64,000 nt of DNA from an uncultured Corynebacterium sp. (lineage in GTDB: Bacteria; Actinomycetota; Actinomycetes; Mycobacteriales; Mycobacteriaceae), in NCBI RefSeq assembly GCF_946222305.1, contig NZ_CAMIHZ010000004.1, positions 1-64,000 on the forward strand. Direction: 5' to 3'. The first letter of the stretch is position 1, and the number at the start of each line of letters is the position of its first letter. The notes beneath the pieces are model-generated. The model was not told the DNA's origin. It ran no database searches and saw only the letters and a list, made by a program, of their open reading frames with translations. The position numbers were made by a program, and so were the translations under genes. This document shows positions 18,259 through 27,128 of this stretch, piece by piece.

Positions 18259-19140
18259 TTAGGACTGTTCGATTTTAGCTGCCACCACGTCAGCTACCCG
18301 CAACAACCCCGCCAACGCTTGCGGGTTCGCCTGCTTCCCCAACATGGCGTGCGCAAACAGCCGGTAGATCGCTGCCCGTAGCGCCAGTTGATCGAAGTCC
18401 GGTACGTGCGCCCACCGCTGTAGCAGTGCATCCGGTGCATTGCCCCACGCCATGCAGTCAACGATCATCAACGCCACCGACCAGCCTGCGGGATGGTGAG
18501 CCGGCACGAAGTCCGTGAACACCGGATCGGCTGCGCCGTCGAAGATCACGCACCCGGAAACGTCCCCATGCACAACTTGATCCGGGGCCTGGATGTCGTG
18601 CCTCAGCCCCACCAAGGACATCGCTTTCGCCAGCGCCTCGGCTTGATCAGGGCCGGGTATGGAATCAGCGCCCAACACAGCGGTCACGATCTCGGTGGGA
18701 TCTTCGGCAAAGGCTGCGGTATCCGCCGCCGCGAAAGGATCCTGCAGCGGATTTTCGTCCATTACTGCTGGCCAGGGCTGCCCTCGAAGTGCCTCGTTGA
18801 AGCGCAGGGCGGCCGCGGCCATCTCATCGAAACGCGGCGCACGGTCCCCAGACATGAACGTCCGTGCCCTCCACCCAGACACGCTAAACCGCCCATCACT
18901 GGAGGAAATCGGGCGTGCAACCGAAACCCCAGCGGGTCGCACCTTAGCCATCACCTTGGCAATCCACGTCGCCCGCGCTGGCTCATCTGCCGGCGAGAGC
19001 ACGGCTCGGTCGCAGCGCCAGCCCCCACTCCATTCGTCGTCTAGCTGTACTGGGTGGGCCGACGCCACGCCGAAGCTAGCCAGAATATGGGCAGGCACAT
19101 GGCTTTCCGCGCCCCCATGATCCGTGTCATCCGCTGCCAT
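18259..19140 (-). CDS. TIGR02569 family protein (Rv3205c type)
   Basis: A 293-residue protein of the actinobacterial TIGR02569 family. It contains a kinase/phosphotransferase-like segment with VVHGDVSGCVIFDGAADPVFTDF near residues 188-210, echoing the HGD and D motifs of aminoglycoside-phosphotransferase folds. Substrate and role are unknown. It overlaps the DUF3152 gene by one base (TAATG), so they are translationally coupled. In M. tuberculosis moeB1 sits between the two; it is absent here. Confidence 0.82.
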   Translation of the reverse strand: MAADDTDHGGAESHVPAHILASFGVASAHPVQLDDEWSGGWRCDRAVLSPADEPARATWIAKVMAKVRPAGVSVARPISSSDGRFSVSGWRARTFMSGDRAPRFDEMAAAALRFNEALRGQPWPAVMDENPLQDPFAAADTAAFAEDPTEIVTAVLGADSIPGPDQAEALAKAMSLVGLRHDIQAPDQVVHGDVSGCVIFDGAADPVFTDFVPAHHPAGWSVALMIVDCMAWGNAPDALLQRWAHVPDFDQLALRAAIYRLFAHAMLGKQANPQALAGLLRVADVVAAKIEQS

Positions 19141-20084
19141 TATTTGTTCCTTCCCGGCAGTTCCTTGTCACCGGGTTTATCCAGCGGGAACACCCATGGG
19201 TTCGGGCGGCAGGTGACCCCGTCGTTGCGGTAGATCTCCTGCGGGTTGATCTTGTACAACTCGCTGTTGTTCAAGCTCAGGGTCTGTTGCATCATGATCG
19301 GCGCCAGATTGCCCGGCTTGTCGCATCCCACGTGCGCGGGGTAGCCGATGCCATGGCCAATCTCATGGTTAATCATGTACTGGCGATAGCCACCGAGGTC
19401 GCCTTCGAATGGCGCGGCTCCGCGGACCCAGCGGGATTCGTTGAGAATAACGCGATTGCCCTCGGGCATGAAGCAGCTGGTTTCCAGCTTGTAATCGTTT
19501 CCGCACACCTCATGGGTTGTCTTCGCGCTCGTCAGCTGGATGCGCAGGTCGGGATTCTTTTCCTTCTCGCCATCCACGCGTTGGAAGGAAAACCGCTTGT
19601 CCCCAATCCAAGATTTTGGATTGGAAAGCGTGGCGTCCACCATCGCGGCGAAACCGTCGTCCCCGCCATAGGCGGCAGCATCGATCGTGTCTTCTACCTC
19701 GACAACATAGGTGTAGTGGTCTTCGCGACCTTCACCGACCTTTTTACCTGCGCCGGGGACTACCCGGAATCTATTGCTGCCCTTGTCGGCATAGGGCCCG
19801 CCCGGTGGCAGCTCTCCGAGCTTCACGTCGTCCAGACTGCCCTGGGGTATGGGCTGGTCGGCGCGTTCCGCGGTCTCGGTTTCGCTTGTGTCCGCCTGGG
19901 ATTTGGCGGCATGGGACTGCGTGGCGTCATTGCTTTTGGTGCCTAGAATGCTGAGGACAATGAGCAGCGAGACTAGAGCAAACACCGCTGCAAGAACAGC
20001 GATCCAATGCGAACGGGCCCACGTCGCCAGGGTCTGGGGCGAGGGCCGGTCGGGTTCTGGAAGGTCAAAACGGGGATGTTCCAC
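19140..20084 (-). CDS. DUF3152 membrane-anchored zincin-like protein
   Basis: A 314-residue homologue of Rv3207c. One membrane helix (about residues 28-48) is followed by a Ser/Thr/Ala-rich linker and an extracytoplasmic domain. The motif NHEIGHGIGYPAHVGC (about 236-251) has the HExGHxxGxxxH pattern of metzincin-type metalloproteases, so zinc-dependent proteolysis outside the membrane is likely. Paired cysteines in the domain fit an oxidising location. Confidence 0.88.
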   Translation of the reverse strand: MEHPRFDLPEPDRPSPQTLATWARSHWIAVLAAVFALVSLLIVLSILGTKSNDATQSHAAKSQADTSETETAERADQPIPQGSLDDVKLGELPPGGPYADKGSNRFRVVPGAGKKVGEGREDHYTYVVEVEDTIDAAAYGGDDGFAAMVDATLSNPKSWIGDKRFSFQRVDGEKEKNPDLRIQLTSAKTTHEVCGNDYKLETSCFMPEGNRVILNESRWVRGAAPFEGDLGGYRQYMINHEIGHGIGYPAHVGCDKPGNLAPIMMQQTLSLNNSELYKINPQEIYRNDGVTCRPNPWVFPLDKPGDKELPGRNK

Positions 20085-20148
20085 GGTGACTATTCAGTGC
20101 TATTGGGGTGCAACGGTGTCAAAACTCGAAAGGGCAAAGGGCGAAGGC

Positions 20149-20370
20149 TTAGATAAAGCCGACGGAGGTCTTATTCTCCGCGCCGAATTCCACGTAGGCC
20201 ACCTGGTCGCGAACCAGCAGGTAACGCGATCCCTTTACTCCCTCGATCACGGTGGTGTCTTCCTGGCCACCGAGGAATTGCTGCAGCTTGGTGACGACCT
20301 CGTCTTGACCCTGTTCGGTCTGGATCGTCAGCTCGCGGGAATTGTGCTTGAAGCCAATCTTGATCTGCAT
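20149..20370 (-). CDS. DUF3107 family small protein
   Basis: A 73-residue homologue of Rv3208A (TB9.4). Start MQIKIGFKHNSRELTI matches the family, so ATG 20370 is preferred to the longer frame beginning at 20433. It is a small ATP-binding-annotated protein of unknown role, conserved next to the rhlE-type helicase in actinobacteria. It is divergent from the helicase gene. Confidence 0.85.
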   Translation of the reverse strand: MQIKIGFKHNSRELTIQTEQGQDEVVTKLQQFLGGQEDTTVIEGVKGSRYLLVRDQVAYVEFGAENKTSVGFI

Positions 20371-20517
20371 AAGGAAGGTTTGCCGTCCTTTTCTCGTTAG
20401 GCGTGCAGTAATGTGTCCATCATACCCACACAATTTGTGGCCCCGTTAGGCCCCGTGTTGTGGCCCCGTCAGGCCTCTGAATTCACCCGGTGCGAGCAGA
20501 AAGGAAACCCAGAAGCC

Positions 20518-21765
20518 TTGTCCCCTAGCGAGCAGCCATCCTTCCTGAGCTTGGGAGTCGCCGCCGAAATCTGCGATGGCCTCGCCACCCGTGGCATCAC
20601 TCATGCTTTCGCCATCCAAGAGCTGTGTCTGCCGATTGCGCTGGCCGGAAAGGATCTGATTGGCCAAGCTCGCACGGGCATGGGCAAGACTTATGGTTTC
20701 GGCATTCCTTTGCTGGACCGGGTTTTTGATGACGCCCACGTGACCCCTCCCGATGGTTCTCCCCGGGCTCTCGTCATTGTCCCAACTCGCGAGTTGTGCA
20801 TTCAGGTGACCGATGACCTGACCATCGCCGCCCAGTTTTTGCCCGATGTCAATGTGCTGGCCCTCTACGGTGGTGTGAAATTCGAAACCCAAATTGATCA
20901 GCTACACCGGGGGCGCTCCGATGTCATCGTCGGCACCCCTGGCCGGCTGTTGGATCTGCACCGGCGCGGCGAGCTCGTGCTCGGTGGTGTGGAAATTGTC
21001 GTGCTCGACGAGGCTGACGAAATGCTGGACCAAGGTTTCCTAGAGGACGTGCAGCAGCTCATTTCAGAAACCAGCGACAACCGACAGATGATGCTGTTTT
21101 CCGCCACGATGCCCGGGCCAATCATGGCGCTTTCGCGCACGTTCATGCGGCATCCAGTGCAGATCCAAGCTGACCACAACCAATCGCAACAAACTCATGC
21201 GACCACGCGACAAGTGGCGTTCCAATCCCACAAGCTGGATCGCATGAGCGCCTTGGCACGCATTCTGCAAACGCCCGGTCGCGGGCGAACCATGGTGTTC
21301 ACACGCACTAAAAAGCAGGCGGGTTTCGTTGCTTCCGATCTGGGCCAGCTCGGTTTCGCAGCCGGTGCGGTCCACGGCGACATGCGCCAGCACGAACGCC
21401 AACAGTGCCTAGAGGCTTTCCGCAACGGCACCGTCGATGTCCTCGTCGCAACCGATGTGGCAGCGCGTGGCATTGACGTCGAAGATGTCACCCACGTCAT
21501 CAACTACCAGTGCCCCGATGACGATCGCGCGTATGTGCACCGCATTGGTCGCACGGGTCGCGCGGGGCACACCGGCGCGGCGGTGACCCTCGTAGGTTGG
21601 GATGAAGTCGATCGTTTCAATGCGCTGTGTGAAATCCTCCACTTGGATTTAAAGGATCCACCGCAGTGGTTCTCTTCCTCACCGGAGTTTTTAGAGGCCT
21701 TCGATCTCCCGTCTGATATCACCGATCGCGTCGGTTCGCCCCGTCGAGTTTTAGGAGCCCACTAG
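20518..21765 (+). CDS. DEAD-box ATP-dependent RNA helicase (RhlE type)
   Basis: About 415 residues, homologous in position to Rv3211. Motifs in order: Q motif region, ARTGMGKT (motif I, with Met in place of the usual Ser), PTREL, GTPGR, DEAD (VLDEADEML), SAT, and HRIGRTGR. It should remodel RNA in ribosome assembly or mRNA decay. The frame opens at GTG 20413; TTG 20518 has AAGGA 12 nt upstream and better fits the family N-terminus, but the start is uncertain. Rv3212-like gene follows after 4 nt. Confidence 0.9.
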   Translation: MSPSEQPSFLSLGVAAEICDGLATRGITHAFAIQELCLPIALAGKDLIGQARTGMGKTYGFGIPLLDRVFDDAHVTPPDGSPRALVIVPTRELCIQVTDDLTIAAQFLPDVNVLALYGGVKFETQIDQLHRGRSDVIVGTPGRLLDLHRRGELVLGGVEIVVLDEADEMLDQGFLEDVQQLISETSDNRQMMLFSATMPGPIMALSRTFMRHPVQIQADHNQSQQTHATTRQVAFQSHKLDRMSALARILQTPGRGRTMVFTRTKKQAGFVASDLGQLGFAAGAVHGDMRQHERQQCLEAFRNGTVDVLVATDVAARGIDVEDVTHVINYQCPDDDRAYVHRIGRTGRAGHTGAAVTLVGWDEVDRFNALCEILHLDLKDPPQWFSSSPEFLEAFDLPSDITDRVGSPRRVLGAH

Positions 21766-21769
21766 CACC

Positions 21770-23053
21770 ATGTCCACCCCACGGTCCACCTCTCGGCCCG
21801 CGATTCCCTCCCCCGAACGCCGCACGCGCGGTGATCTTATCGCCACAGGGGTTATCGTCGCTTGCTTGGTCGTTGGTGGCACCCGTGTGTGGTTAAGTTC
21901 CGACGCCCACAGTGTCCACCACGACGCGGCCACTGGGCAGCCAAAGGAAGTGTCGACATCTTCTAGGGGACTACCGCGGCAACTCACCCAGCTATGGACG
22001 GCGAAAACCCAGGGCGAAGACTTGGTGGTGGACCACGGGGGCGTCGTAAAAATAGAAGGCACCAAGGTGGCCATGTTGGATATCCAAGGTGGCCAGCAGC
22101 GGTGGAGCTATGACAAAGGCGAGGACGTTTGTGGGGTCATCAAGGGGTGGGACAAAACCGCGATGATCTTCCGCGGGCCTAAAGGCTGCGGTCAGGTAGT
22201 CAGCTTGGACAGCGAATCGGGCCAGTATTGGAGCACACGGGATGCGCTGGCTCCGGGGCAGGTGTCCGCTTTCGGTAGCGATGAGGTTATCGGCACCGTC
22301 GCTCCCGATCGCGTGGAGCTGTGGCGTAGCGACTTGGTGCGAACCGTCGAGGTCGGCGAGCCTTTTACACCCGTGAAAGTGGGTAAGCAGGAGTACCTGA
22401 ACTGCAGCTTTACCTCGGTGGATACCGCGGGGAAGTTGTTGGCGACGATGCAATCGTGCCCCGATGAAAAAGACGGCAAGAAGATCGTGCGGTTGCTGAA
22501 CACCACCCCAGAGGATTCGGACGCTCCGGAGATGTGGCACACGTATCGCGTTCCGGCAGGAAGCGAAATTGTGGCAGTGAGCAAGGATCGCGTAGCCATT
22601 GGCATTCCTGGGAACGAGAAGAACAAGTCCCGCATCCAGGTTTTGGACAAGGAGGGTAAGTTCCAAGACTTCCCTGCCAACATGGGCGCGGTGTTAAACG
22701 ACAGGTTAAAGCAAGGCAACACAGGTGTGTTCACGCCCGACAAAGTTCGCTTGGAAAGCGTGGCCGGTTGGTTCAATGGGCGGTCATTACTCGCCTTCAA
22801 TCCCGAAACAATGAGACCAATGTGGTCCCTTCCGGGGGCACAAGGTGCGGGCGTGGAGGCAAACGGGAAGCTCGCGGTGCCCATGCGAGATAAGGGCATT
22901 GCCATTGTTAATCCTTCAACTGGCAAGGTGGAAAAAACCATTGCAGTGGATCGTGGAGGTTACGAAGGGCCAGTTCAAATAGCGTTTTCGCGCGGGATGT
23001 TCGTAGAAAAGCGCGGGGATGAACTTGTAGCTTTGGGCCCTGTTAGCGGATAG
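21770..23053 (+). CDS. Rv3212 family membrane-anchored beta-propeller-like protein
   Basis: A 427-residue protein with one N-terminal membrane helix (about residues 24-44) and an extracytoplasmic domain built of repeated PQQ/WD-like beta segments (for example GTKVAMLDIQGGQQRWSYD). Paired cysteines are present. Function is unknown; it is always encoded next to the DEAD-box helicase in mycolata. Only 4 nt separate the two genes, so they share a transcript. Confidence 0.82.
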   Translation: MSTPRSTSRPAIPSPERRTRGDLIATGVIVACLVVGGTRVWLSSDAHSVHHDAATGQPKEVSTSSRGLPRQLTQLWTAKTQGEDLVVDHGGVVKIEGTKVAMLDIQGGQQRWSYDKGEDVCGVIKGWDKTAMIFRGPKGCGQVVSLDSESGQYWSTRDALAPGQVSAFGSDEVIGTVAPDRVELWRSDLVRTVEVGEPFTPVKVGKQEYLNCSFTSVDTAGKLLATMQSCPDEKDGKKIVRLLNTTPEDSDAPEMWHTYRVPAGSEIVAVSKDRVAIGIPGNEKNKSRIQVLDKEGKFQDFPANMGAVLNDRLKQGNTGVFTPDKVRLESVAGWFNGRSLLAFNPETMRPMWSLPGAQGAGVEANGKLAVPMRDKGIAIVNPSTGKVEKTIAVDRGGYEGPVQIAFSRGMFVEKRGDELVALGPVSG

Positions 23054-23103
23054 ACCGATCCGTTCTCATAAGCCTCTGCAACCCCAAACTCAAATTGCCT
23101 TTA

Positions 23104-23119
23104 TGTGATCTTCATCACT
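23104..23119. promoter_or_regulatory. GlxR (cAMP receptor) site upstream of whcE
   Basis: TGTGATCTTCATCACT matches the GlxR/CRP consensus TGTGA-N6-TCACA at nine of ten fixed bases. It lies about 240 nt before whcE; TTGACT follows 2 nt later and could be a -35 box. The M. tuberculosis whiB1 promoter is known to be CRP-controlled, so conservation is plausible. Binding is inferred. The gap 23054-23358 contains no gene; it holds this site and a long structured leader. Confidence 0.6.
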
Positions 23120-23305
23120 TTTTGACTTTAAGGTCTAGCGCTTTCGCGTTTTCCATGCGATGATTCTTCGAGTAACCGCAAAGAGGCCTAGAGGTTAACG
23201 AAAAGCAAACTTCTTTAAAACCCCGCCTCTTTCATCCGGCGTAAAGCTTCAGCACCCTCGCTGCCCATCTCGCCGCACACCCTTTTTGAACGACGGATTC
23301 CCATC

Positions 23306-23327
23306 CGCGGGTTTTTACGTGCCCGCG
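23306..23327 (+). promoter_or_regulatory. Stem-loop in the whcE leader
   Basis: CGCGGG and CCCGCG form a perfect 6-bp stem around a 10-nt U-rich loop about 30 nt before the whcE start. It lies inside a long putative 5' UTR. No T tract follows directly, so it is more likely a leader structure than a terminator. Confidence 0.4.
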
Positions 23328-23358
23328 CAAAAACTTTTCAACGAAAGGAAACTTGATC

Positions 23359-23625
23359 ATGGATTGGCGCCACAAGGCTGTATGTCGCGATGAAGACCCA
23401 GAGCTGTTCTTCCCAGTAGGTAACTCCGGACCTGCTCTTGCCCAGATCGCCAAGGCAAAGCTGGTGTGCAACCGCTGCCCAGTAAGCTCCCAGTGCCTGT
23501 CTTGGGCAATCGAGTCCGGCCAAGACGCCGGTGTGTGGGGCGGCATGTCCGAGGACGAGCGCCGCGCACTGAAGCGCCGCAACAACCGTGGTCGCACCCG
23601 CACCCGCACTCGCTTGAGCCTCTAA
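23359..23625 (+). CDS. whcE: WhiB-family Fe-S regulator WhcE (WhiB1)
   Basis: An 88-residue WhiB protein with cluster ligands C9, C37, C40 and C46 and the GVWGG turn, followed by a basic DNA-binding tail (RRNNRGRTRTRTR). It binds a nitric-oxide and oxygen-sensitive 4Fe-4S cluster and works with the primary sigma factor. ATG 23359 gives MDWR, the WhiB1 N-terminus, with GAAAGGAA upstream. Its position next to rshA-sigH matches C. glutamicum cg0876-cg0878, where whcE belongs to the oxidative and heat stress response. Confidence 0.95.
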   Translation: MDWRHKAVCRDEDPELFFPVGNSGPALAQIAKAKLVCNRCPVSSQCLSWAIESGQDAGVWGGMSEDERRALKRRNNRGRTRTRTRLSL

Positions 23626-23702
23626 TTACCGGTTTATTCGCTATGGCAGATAAACTGTAGCGGTTAAAGGTTCAACCCCTATATCCACTTAAAGGAGCTG
23701 CA

Positions 23703-23777
23703 ATGAGCAAGCGTGGCCGTAAGCGCAAGGATCGCCGCAAGAAGAAGGCAAACCACGGGAAGCGCCCAAATTCCTAA
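23703..23777 (+). CDS. 50S ribosomal protein bL37
   Basis: A 24-codon ORF (starts MSKRGRKRKDRRKKK, ends ANHGKRPNS) preceded by AAAGGAG. It matches the small basic actinobacterial ribosomal protein bL37, seen in mycobacterial 50S structures (MAKRGRKKRD..., ANHGKRPNA). It should bind 23S rRNA. It lies between whcE and a strong terminator. Confidence 0.9.
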   Translation: MSKRGRKRKDRRKKKANHGKRPNS

Positions 23778-23803
23778 AGCGCCCCGTGGATGAGATCCGC
23801 CAA

Positions 23804-23856
23804 AGCCCGGATACCCTCCCCAACCAGATTGGGAGGGCATCCGGGCTTATTTATTT
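23804..23856 (+). terminator. Strong rho-independent terminator after bL37
   Basis: AGCCCGGATACCCTCCC pairs with GGGAGGGCATCCGGGCT (17-bp stem with one mismatch) around a 10-nt loop, followed by TATTTATTT. It ends the whcE-bL37 transcript and may also stop the convergent sigH-rshA transcript. Confidence 0.88.
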
Positions 23857-23896
23857 CCGCTTAGGCTTTCATTTACTGCAGCCCTTGGACCAAGCT

Positions 23897-23962
23897 TGCC
23901 GAGCCCACTGCCTAAACCTGCCGAGCCCGCCGGTCAAACCCACCGAGCCCACTAGCTAACCC
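23897..23962. repeat. Three degenerate 22-bp tandem repeats at rshA stop
   Basis: Units at 23897-23918, 23919-23940 and 23941-23962 share a CCGAGCCC core. The third contains the rshA stop codon and last codon, so the array looks like serial duplication of the gene's 3' end. Confidence 0.8.
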
Positions 23963-24216
23963 CGGTAGCGACGAACCTCGTAACGCACACGCAGTTGCGT
24001 GGTGATGCGGGTACGCAACTCCGTAGGCGCTGGCTGGGAACAACAGGAACGCAACAACTCCCGCACCTGCTGTTCCAGACCGAGAGCCTGCAAGCATTGT
24101 GGGCACTCGTCCACGTGGCGTTGCAGCTCTTTACGGGCCTCGTAACCGCCATTGTCATCGACGTATTCGTACAGCACGTCGAGGAGTTCATCGCATTTAC
24201 TCTTGTGACCGGTCAT
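23956..24216 (-). CDS. rshA: Anti-sigma factor RshA (zinc anti-sigma, ZAS)
   Basis: An 86-residue RsrA/RshA homologue with the redox-sensing H34-x3-C38-x2-C41 motif and further cysteines C8, C58 and C59. Under disulfide stress the cysteines oxidise, zinc is lost and SigH is released. ATG 24216 overlaps the sigH stop (ATGA), giving coupled translation. The frame is open further upstream, but that would be within sigH. Confidence 0.94.
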   Translation of the reverse strand: MTGHKSKCDELLDVLYEYVDDNGGYEARKELQRHVDECPQCLQALGLEQQVRELLRSCCSQPAPTELRTRITTQLRVRYEVRRYRG

Positions 24217-24881
24217 CGAACGTTCACCTCGTCTTTCTTCGCGGCTGCGGGTTTCTTCTGGACTGCGATGCCATGTTCGGCGGCAACATCCTTCAATGCC
24301 TCGCGCAACCTCTTGCGACCGCGGTGCAATCGACTCATGACCGTGCCGATTGGGGTCTCCATAATCTCCGCAATGTCTTTGTACGGCATACCTTCGACAT
24401 CCGCGTAGTACACGACCATGCGGTAGTCCTCCGGCAAATCCATCAGCGCTTGCTGAATACGTGCGTCGGGGATGCGTTTCAGCGCCTCCACTTCCGCTGA
24501 CTGCAATCCAACGGAATCGTGCGAGGCGGTTTCTGCCATCTGCCAATCCGTCATTTCATCGGCACTGTGCTCCTGAGGCCGGCGCTGCGCCTTGCGGTAG
24601 GAGTTGATGTACGTATTCGTCAAAATCCTGTACATCCACGCCTTGAGGTTGGTCCCCGGCTTAAATGAGGCAAAGGCATTGAAGGCCTTCATGTACGCAT
24701 CCTGCACGAGGTCCTGCGCGTCGGCCGGATTGCGGGTCATCCGCAAAGCGGCACCGTACAGCTGGTCAAGCAGCGGTAGCGCATCGCGCTCAAAACGCTG
24801 CAGAAGCTCCGCATCGCTTTCACCCGGCGCACGGTTAATCTCACGGTCGTCGTGAGTGCGCTCTGTGTCTTCCACGGTCAT
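24213..24881 (-). CDS. sigH: ECF sigma factor SigH
   Basis: A 222-residue group IV sigma factor with region 2 ([30 protein letters not shown]) and region 4 ([30 protein letters not shown]). It directs heat and thiol-oxidative stress genes. The frame is open to 25007, but ATG 24881 ([11 protein letters not shown]) has AGAAAGGG upstream and lies about 19 nt after a SigH-type promoter. A Lys/Ala-rich tail follows region 4. Confidence 0.94.
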   Translation of the reverse strand: MTVEDTERTHDDREINRAPGESDAELLQRFERDALPLLDQLYGAALRMTRNPADAQDLVQDAYMKAFNAFASFKPGTNLKAWMYRILTNTYINSYRKAQRRPQEHSADEMTDWQMAETASHDSVGLQSAEVEALKRIPDARIQQALMDLPEDYRMVVYYADVEGMPYKDIAEIMETPIGTVMSRLHRGRKRLREALKDVAAEHGIAVQKKPAAAKKDEVNVR

Positions 24882-24906
24882 GTAATCCCTTTCTGGACTA
24901 CTCGGG

Positions 24907-24935
24907 TTAACGTGTGCTGCCCCTATTGTATTCCC
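24907..24935 (-). promoter_or_regulatory. SigH-type autoregulatory promoter of sigH
   Basis: On the minus strand GGGAATA (24935-24929) is followed after 16 nt by CGTTAA (24912-24907), matching the corynebacterial SigH consensus GGAAT-N16-18-GTTAA. The start point would be near 24900, about 19 nt before the sigH ATG. This implies autoregulation of sigH-rshA. Confidence 0.75.
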
Positions 24936-24989
24936 GACGGCGACTGCGGGTTCCGCGTTGTATTCCCGACGGCGACTGCGGGTTCCGCG
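24926..24989. repeat. Perfect 32-bp tandem duplication carrying the SigH -35 box
   Basis: TTGTATTCCCGACGGCGACT plus 12 more bases at 24926-24957 are repeated exactly at 24958-24989. Each copy contains the GGGAATA element, but only the promoter-proximal one is correctly spaced from the -10 box. Perfect identity implies a recent event. Confidence 0.95.
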
Positions 24990-25012
24990 CCAATTTCGGA
25001 CGCGCACCCTAA

Positions 25013-25093
25013 GTAGCTACTTCGGGATCAGTGACCTAGGTAGTCACCGCGAGACCGATGCCTTGGGTAGTTAGCGCTAGGCCAAGCCCCCTT
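25013..25093. repeat. Degenerate 27-bp repeats downstream of SRAP gene
   Basis: Three units starting GTAG at 25013, 25040 and 25067 share scattered identity. A further pair, AAGTAGAAGGCTGGG and AAGTAGTAAGGGGGC on the minus strand, includes the SRAP stop codon. The gap 24990-25109 otherwise holds nothing I recognise. Confidence 0.5.
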
Positions 25094-25109
25094 ACTACTT
25101 CCCAGCCTT

Positions 25110-25778
25110 CTACTTTGCGATCAATTCCGCGTAGTTATTCGACACCTTGCCCACAGCCTTGTCGGCCTTACGACTAGATAACGCGCTCACAACGTTCTCC
25201 CCTGCCGGAGCCGCCGCCAGCTCCCGCATTTCCGGCGATCCCATCTGCGCCGTCAGCCAGAATTCCCATTGGTCCGACGTGAGGACTTTTGGCATCCGAT
25301 TATGCAACCATTCCATGCCCAGCGGGGCGTCGGTGGTGATGATGGTGGAGTGCAAGCGGCCGTCAACAACTTTGCACAAGCCAGCCATCCACAACGGCTC
25401 ACTATCCTCGCGAGCGGTGAAATACGGTTGCTTCCCGTTTGGCTCAGCGTGACCCTCGGGACCGGTGGTCGTCCATTCGTACCAACCGTCCATTGGGAAA
25501 ACGCAGGTCAGGCTGCCCGCGAACGTCGACTTATCAAAGGCCGTTTCACCCCTGGCGTTGAACACCGTGCGCGGTGGATAACCCCAATGCGCAGGCCCGA
25601 TCGCCGGCTGCTCGTGAAACATGCGTGCGATAGGAACCACGTGCGTGGGGGCGATGTTGTAGTTCGGTCGCTGGTTGCCGGTGGCATAGTTACCTACCAT
25701 TCCGACGCCCGGTAGCTCCCGTTCCAAACTTTGCGCGAGTGTTTCGGTGGAACTGAAAAGGACATAACGACCACACAT
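25110..25778 (-). CDS. SOS response-associated peptidase (SRAP, YedK/HMCES family)
   Basis: A 222-residue SRAP protein. The catalytic cysteine must be residue 2, so ATG 25778 (MCGRYVLF) is the start rather than 25829. It forms a thiazolidine crosslink with abasic sites in single-stranded DNA; active-site Asn (NYNIAPT) and GWYEW are also visible. CATAAT lies 6 nt upstream of the ATG, suggesting a leaderless mRNA. It is divergent from aroA, as in Rv3226c-Rv3227. Confidence 0.93.
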   Translation of the reverse strand: MCGRYVLFSSTETLAQSLERELPGVGMVGNYATGNQRPNYNIAPTHVVPIARMFHEQPAIGPAHWGYPPRTVFNARGETAFDKSTFAGSLTCVFPMDGWYEWTTTGPEGHAEPNGKQPYFTAREDSEPLWMAGLCKVVDGRLHSTIITTDAPLGMEWLHNRMPKVLTSDQWEFWLTAQMGSPEMRELAAAPAGENVVSALSSRKADKAVGKVSNNYAELIAK

Positions 25779-25784
25779 GCCCCC

Positions 25785-25830
25785 ATTATGCCCATCAGTC
25801 CGCCCACTATGGCAGCAAAGTTGGCACAAT
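25785..25830. promoter_or_regulatory. Divergent leaderless promoters, SRAP and aroA
   Basis: Minus-strand CATAAT (25790-25785) ends 6 nt before the SRAP ATG; plus-strand CACAAT (25825-25830) ends 7 nt before the aroA ATG. This spacing puts transcription start at or next to each start codon. No clear -35 boxes were seen. Confidence 0.5.
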
Positions 25831-25837
25831 AGAAGCT

Positions 25838-27127
25838 ATGTCTGAGCAATTGTGGTCCGCACCTTACGCCACCCAACCTGTCGTGGCAGACGTGCATATT
25901 CCTGGTTCAAAATCCATCACGAACCGCGCTTTGATCCTGTCGGCATTGGCGGAAGGTCCCTCCACTATCGACGGAGCCCTGTTGAGCCGCGATACGGAAC
26001 TAATGATGGAATCGCTGCGCCAATTGGGCACAGAAATTCGCGTGGATGGCACCACAATCCACGTAGTGCCGGAACCACAATTGACCGGGGGGATCGTACG
26101 CTGTGGTTTGGCCGGCACCGTGATGCGCTTCGTTCCACCGGTGGCCGCGCTGGCGAAAGGCACGGTGGAATTCGATGGAGACGTCCAAGCCCGGAAACGT
26201 CCCATGGCCACAACCCTCGATTCCCTGCGGGCACTGGGGGCAAACGTCGAGACCATTAGCGATGACAATCCCGACGGTTTGCCTTTCCTCATCCACGGCG
26301 AAGGACAGGTGGATGGTGGCGAAGTAAATATTGATGCCAGCGCCTCGTCCCAGTTTGTCAGCGGTTTACTGCTCGCCGGCGCGCGCTTCAACCGTGGCGT
26401 GCGGGTGAAGAATGTGGGCAATGCCCTGCCCAGCCAGCCGCACGTGGAAATGACATTGGAGATGTTGCGCGCGGCGGGCGTGCAGGTGGACACCAGTTTC
26501 AACGAATGGGTTGTTCACCCCGGACCGATTGCGGGGCGCACTTGGTCAGTAGAGCCCGACCTCTCCAATGCCACACCATTTATGGCCGCTGCTGCCGTCA
26601 CAAGTGGCACCGTACGAATCAATAACTGGCCACAGACCACCACGCAGCCCGGTGACCAGTTCCGTGTGTTGCTGGACGATATGGGTGTGAATTGTGAATA
26701 CCACACGCACGATTCTGCTCTGGAGGTTCGTGGCACCGGTGAACTGCGGGGCATCACGTGGGATATGCACGATATCGGCGAGTTGACGCCAACGGTGGTC
26801 GCACTGGCTGCACTCGCAAATTCCCGTTCCCACCTTTATGGCATCGCACACCTGCGCGGGCACGAGACCAACCGTTTGGCAGCTTTGAGCGCCAATATCA
26901 ATGCCTTGGGTGGAAAGGTACAGGAGACCGAAGACGGGCTGATCATCGATCCCGCACCACTGCAAGGCGGGCGCTGGACCTCCTATGCAGATCACCGGAT
27001 GGCAACCGCCGGCGCGATCATCGGACTGCGCGTAGACGGTATCGAAGTTGAAGACATCGATACCACGGCCAAGACATTGCCCAGTTTCCGACGCCGCTGG
27101 GCCCAGATGCTGGGACTGGAGCGCTAA
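25838..27127 (+). CDS. aroA: 3-phosphoshikimate 1-carboxyvinyltransferase (EPSP synthase)
   Basis: A 429-residue enzyme of the shikimate pathway that joins phosphoenolpyruvate and shikimate-3-phosphate. Visible motifs include [12 protein letters not shown] at the N-terminus, [11 protein letters not shown] near residue 89 (the canonical region is LGNAGTAMRPL, so this is divergent), and the RPM segment near 121. The next gene, rsgA, starts one base after the stop codon. Confidence 0.95.
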   Translation: MSEQLWSAPYATQPVVADVHIPGSKSITNRALILSALAEGPSTIDGALLSRDTELMMESLRQLGTEIRVDGTTIHVVPEPQLTGGIVRCGLAGTVMRFVPPVAALAKGTVEFDGDVQARKRPMATTLDSLRALGANVETISDDNPDGLPFLIHGEGQVDGGEVNIDASASSQFVSGLLLAGARFNRGVRVKNVGNALPSQPHVEMTLEMLRAAGVQVDTSFNEWVVHPGPIAGRTWSVEPDLSNATPFMAAAAVTSGTVRINNWPQTTTQPGDQFRVLLDDMGVNCEYHTHDSALEVRGTGELRGITWDMHDIGELTPTVVALAALANSRSHLYGIAHLRGHETNRLAALSANINALGGKVQETEDGLIIDPAPLQGGRWTSYADHRMATAGAIIGLRVDGIEVEDIDTTAKTLPSFRRRWAQMLGLER

Positions 27128-27128
27128 T

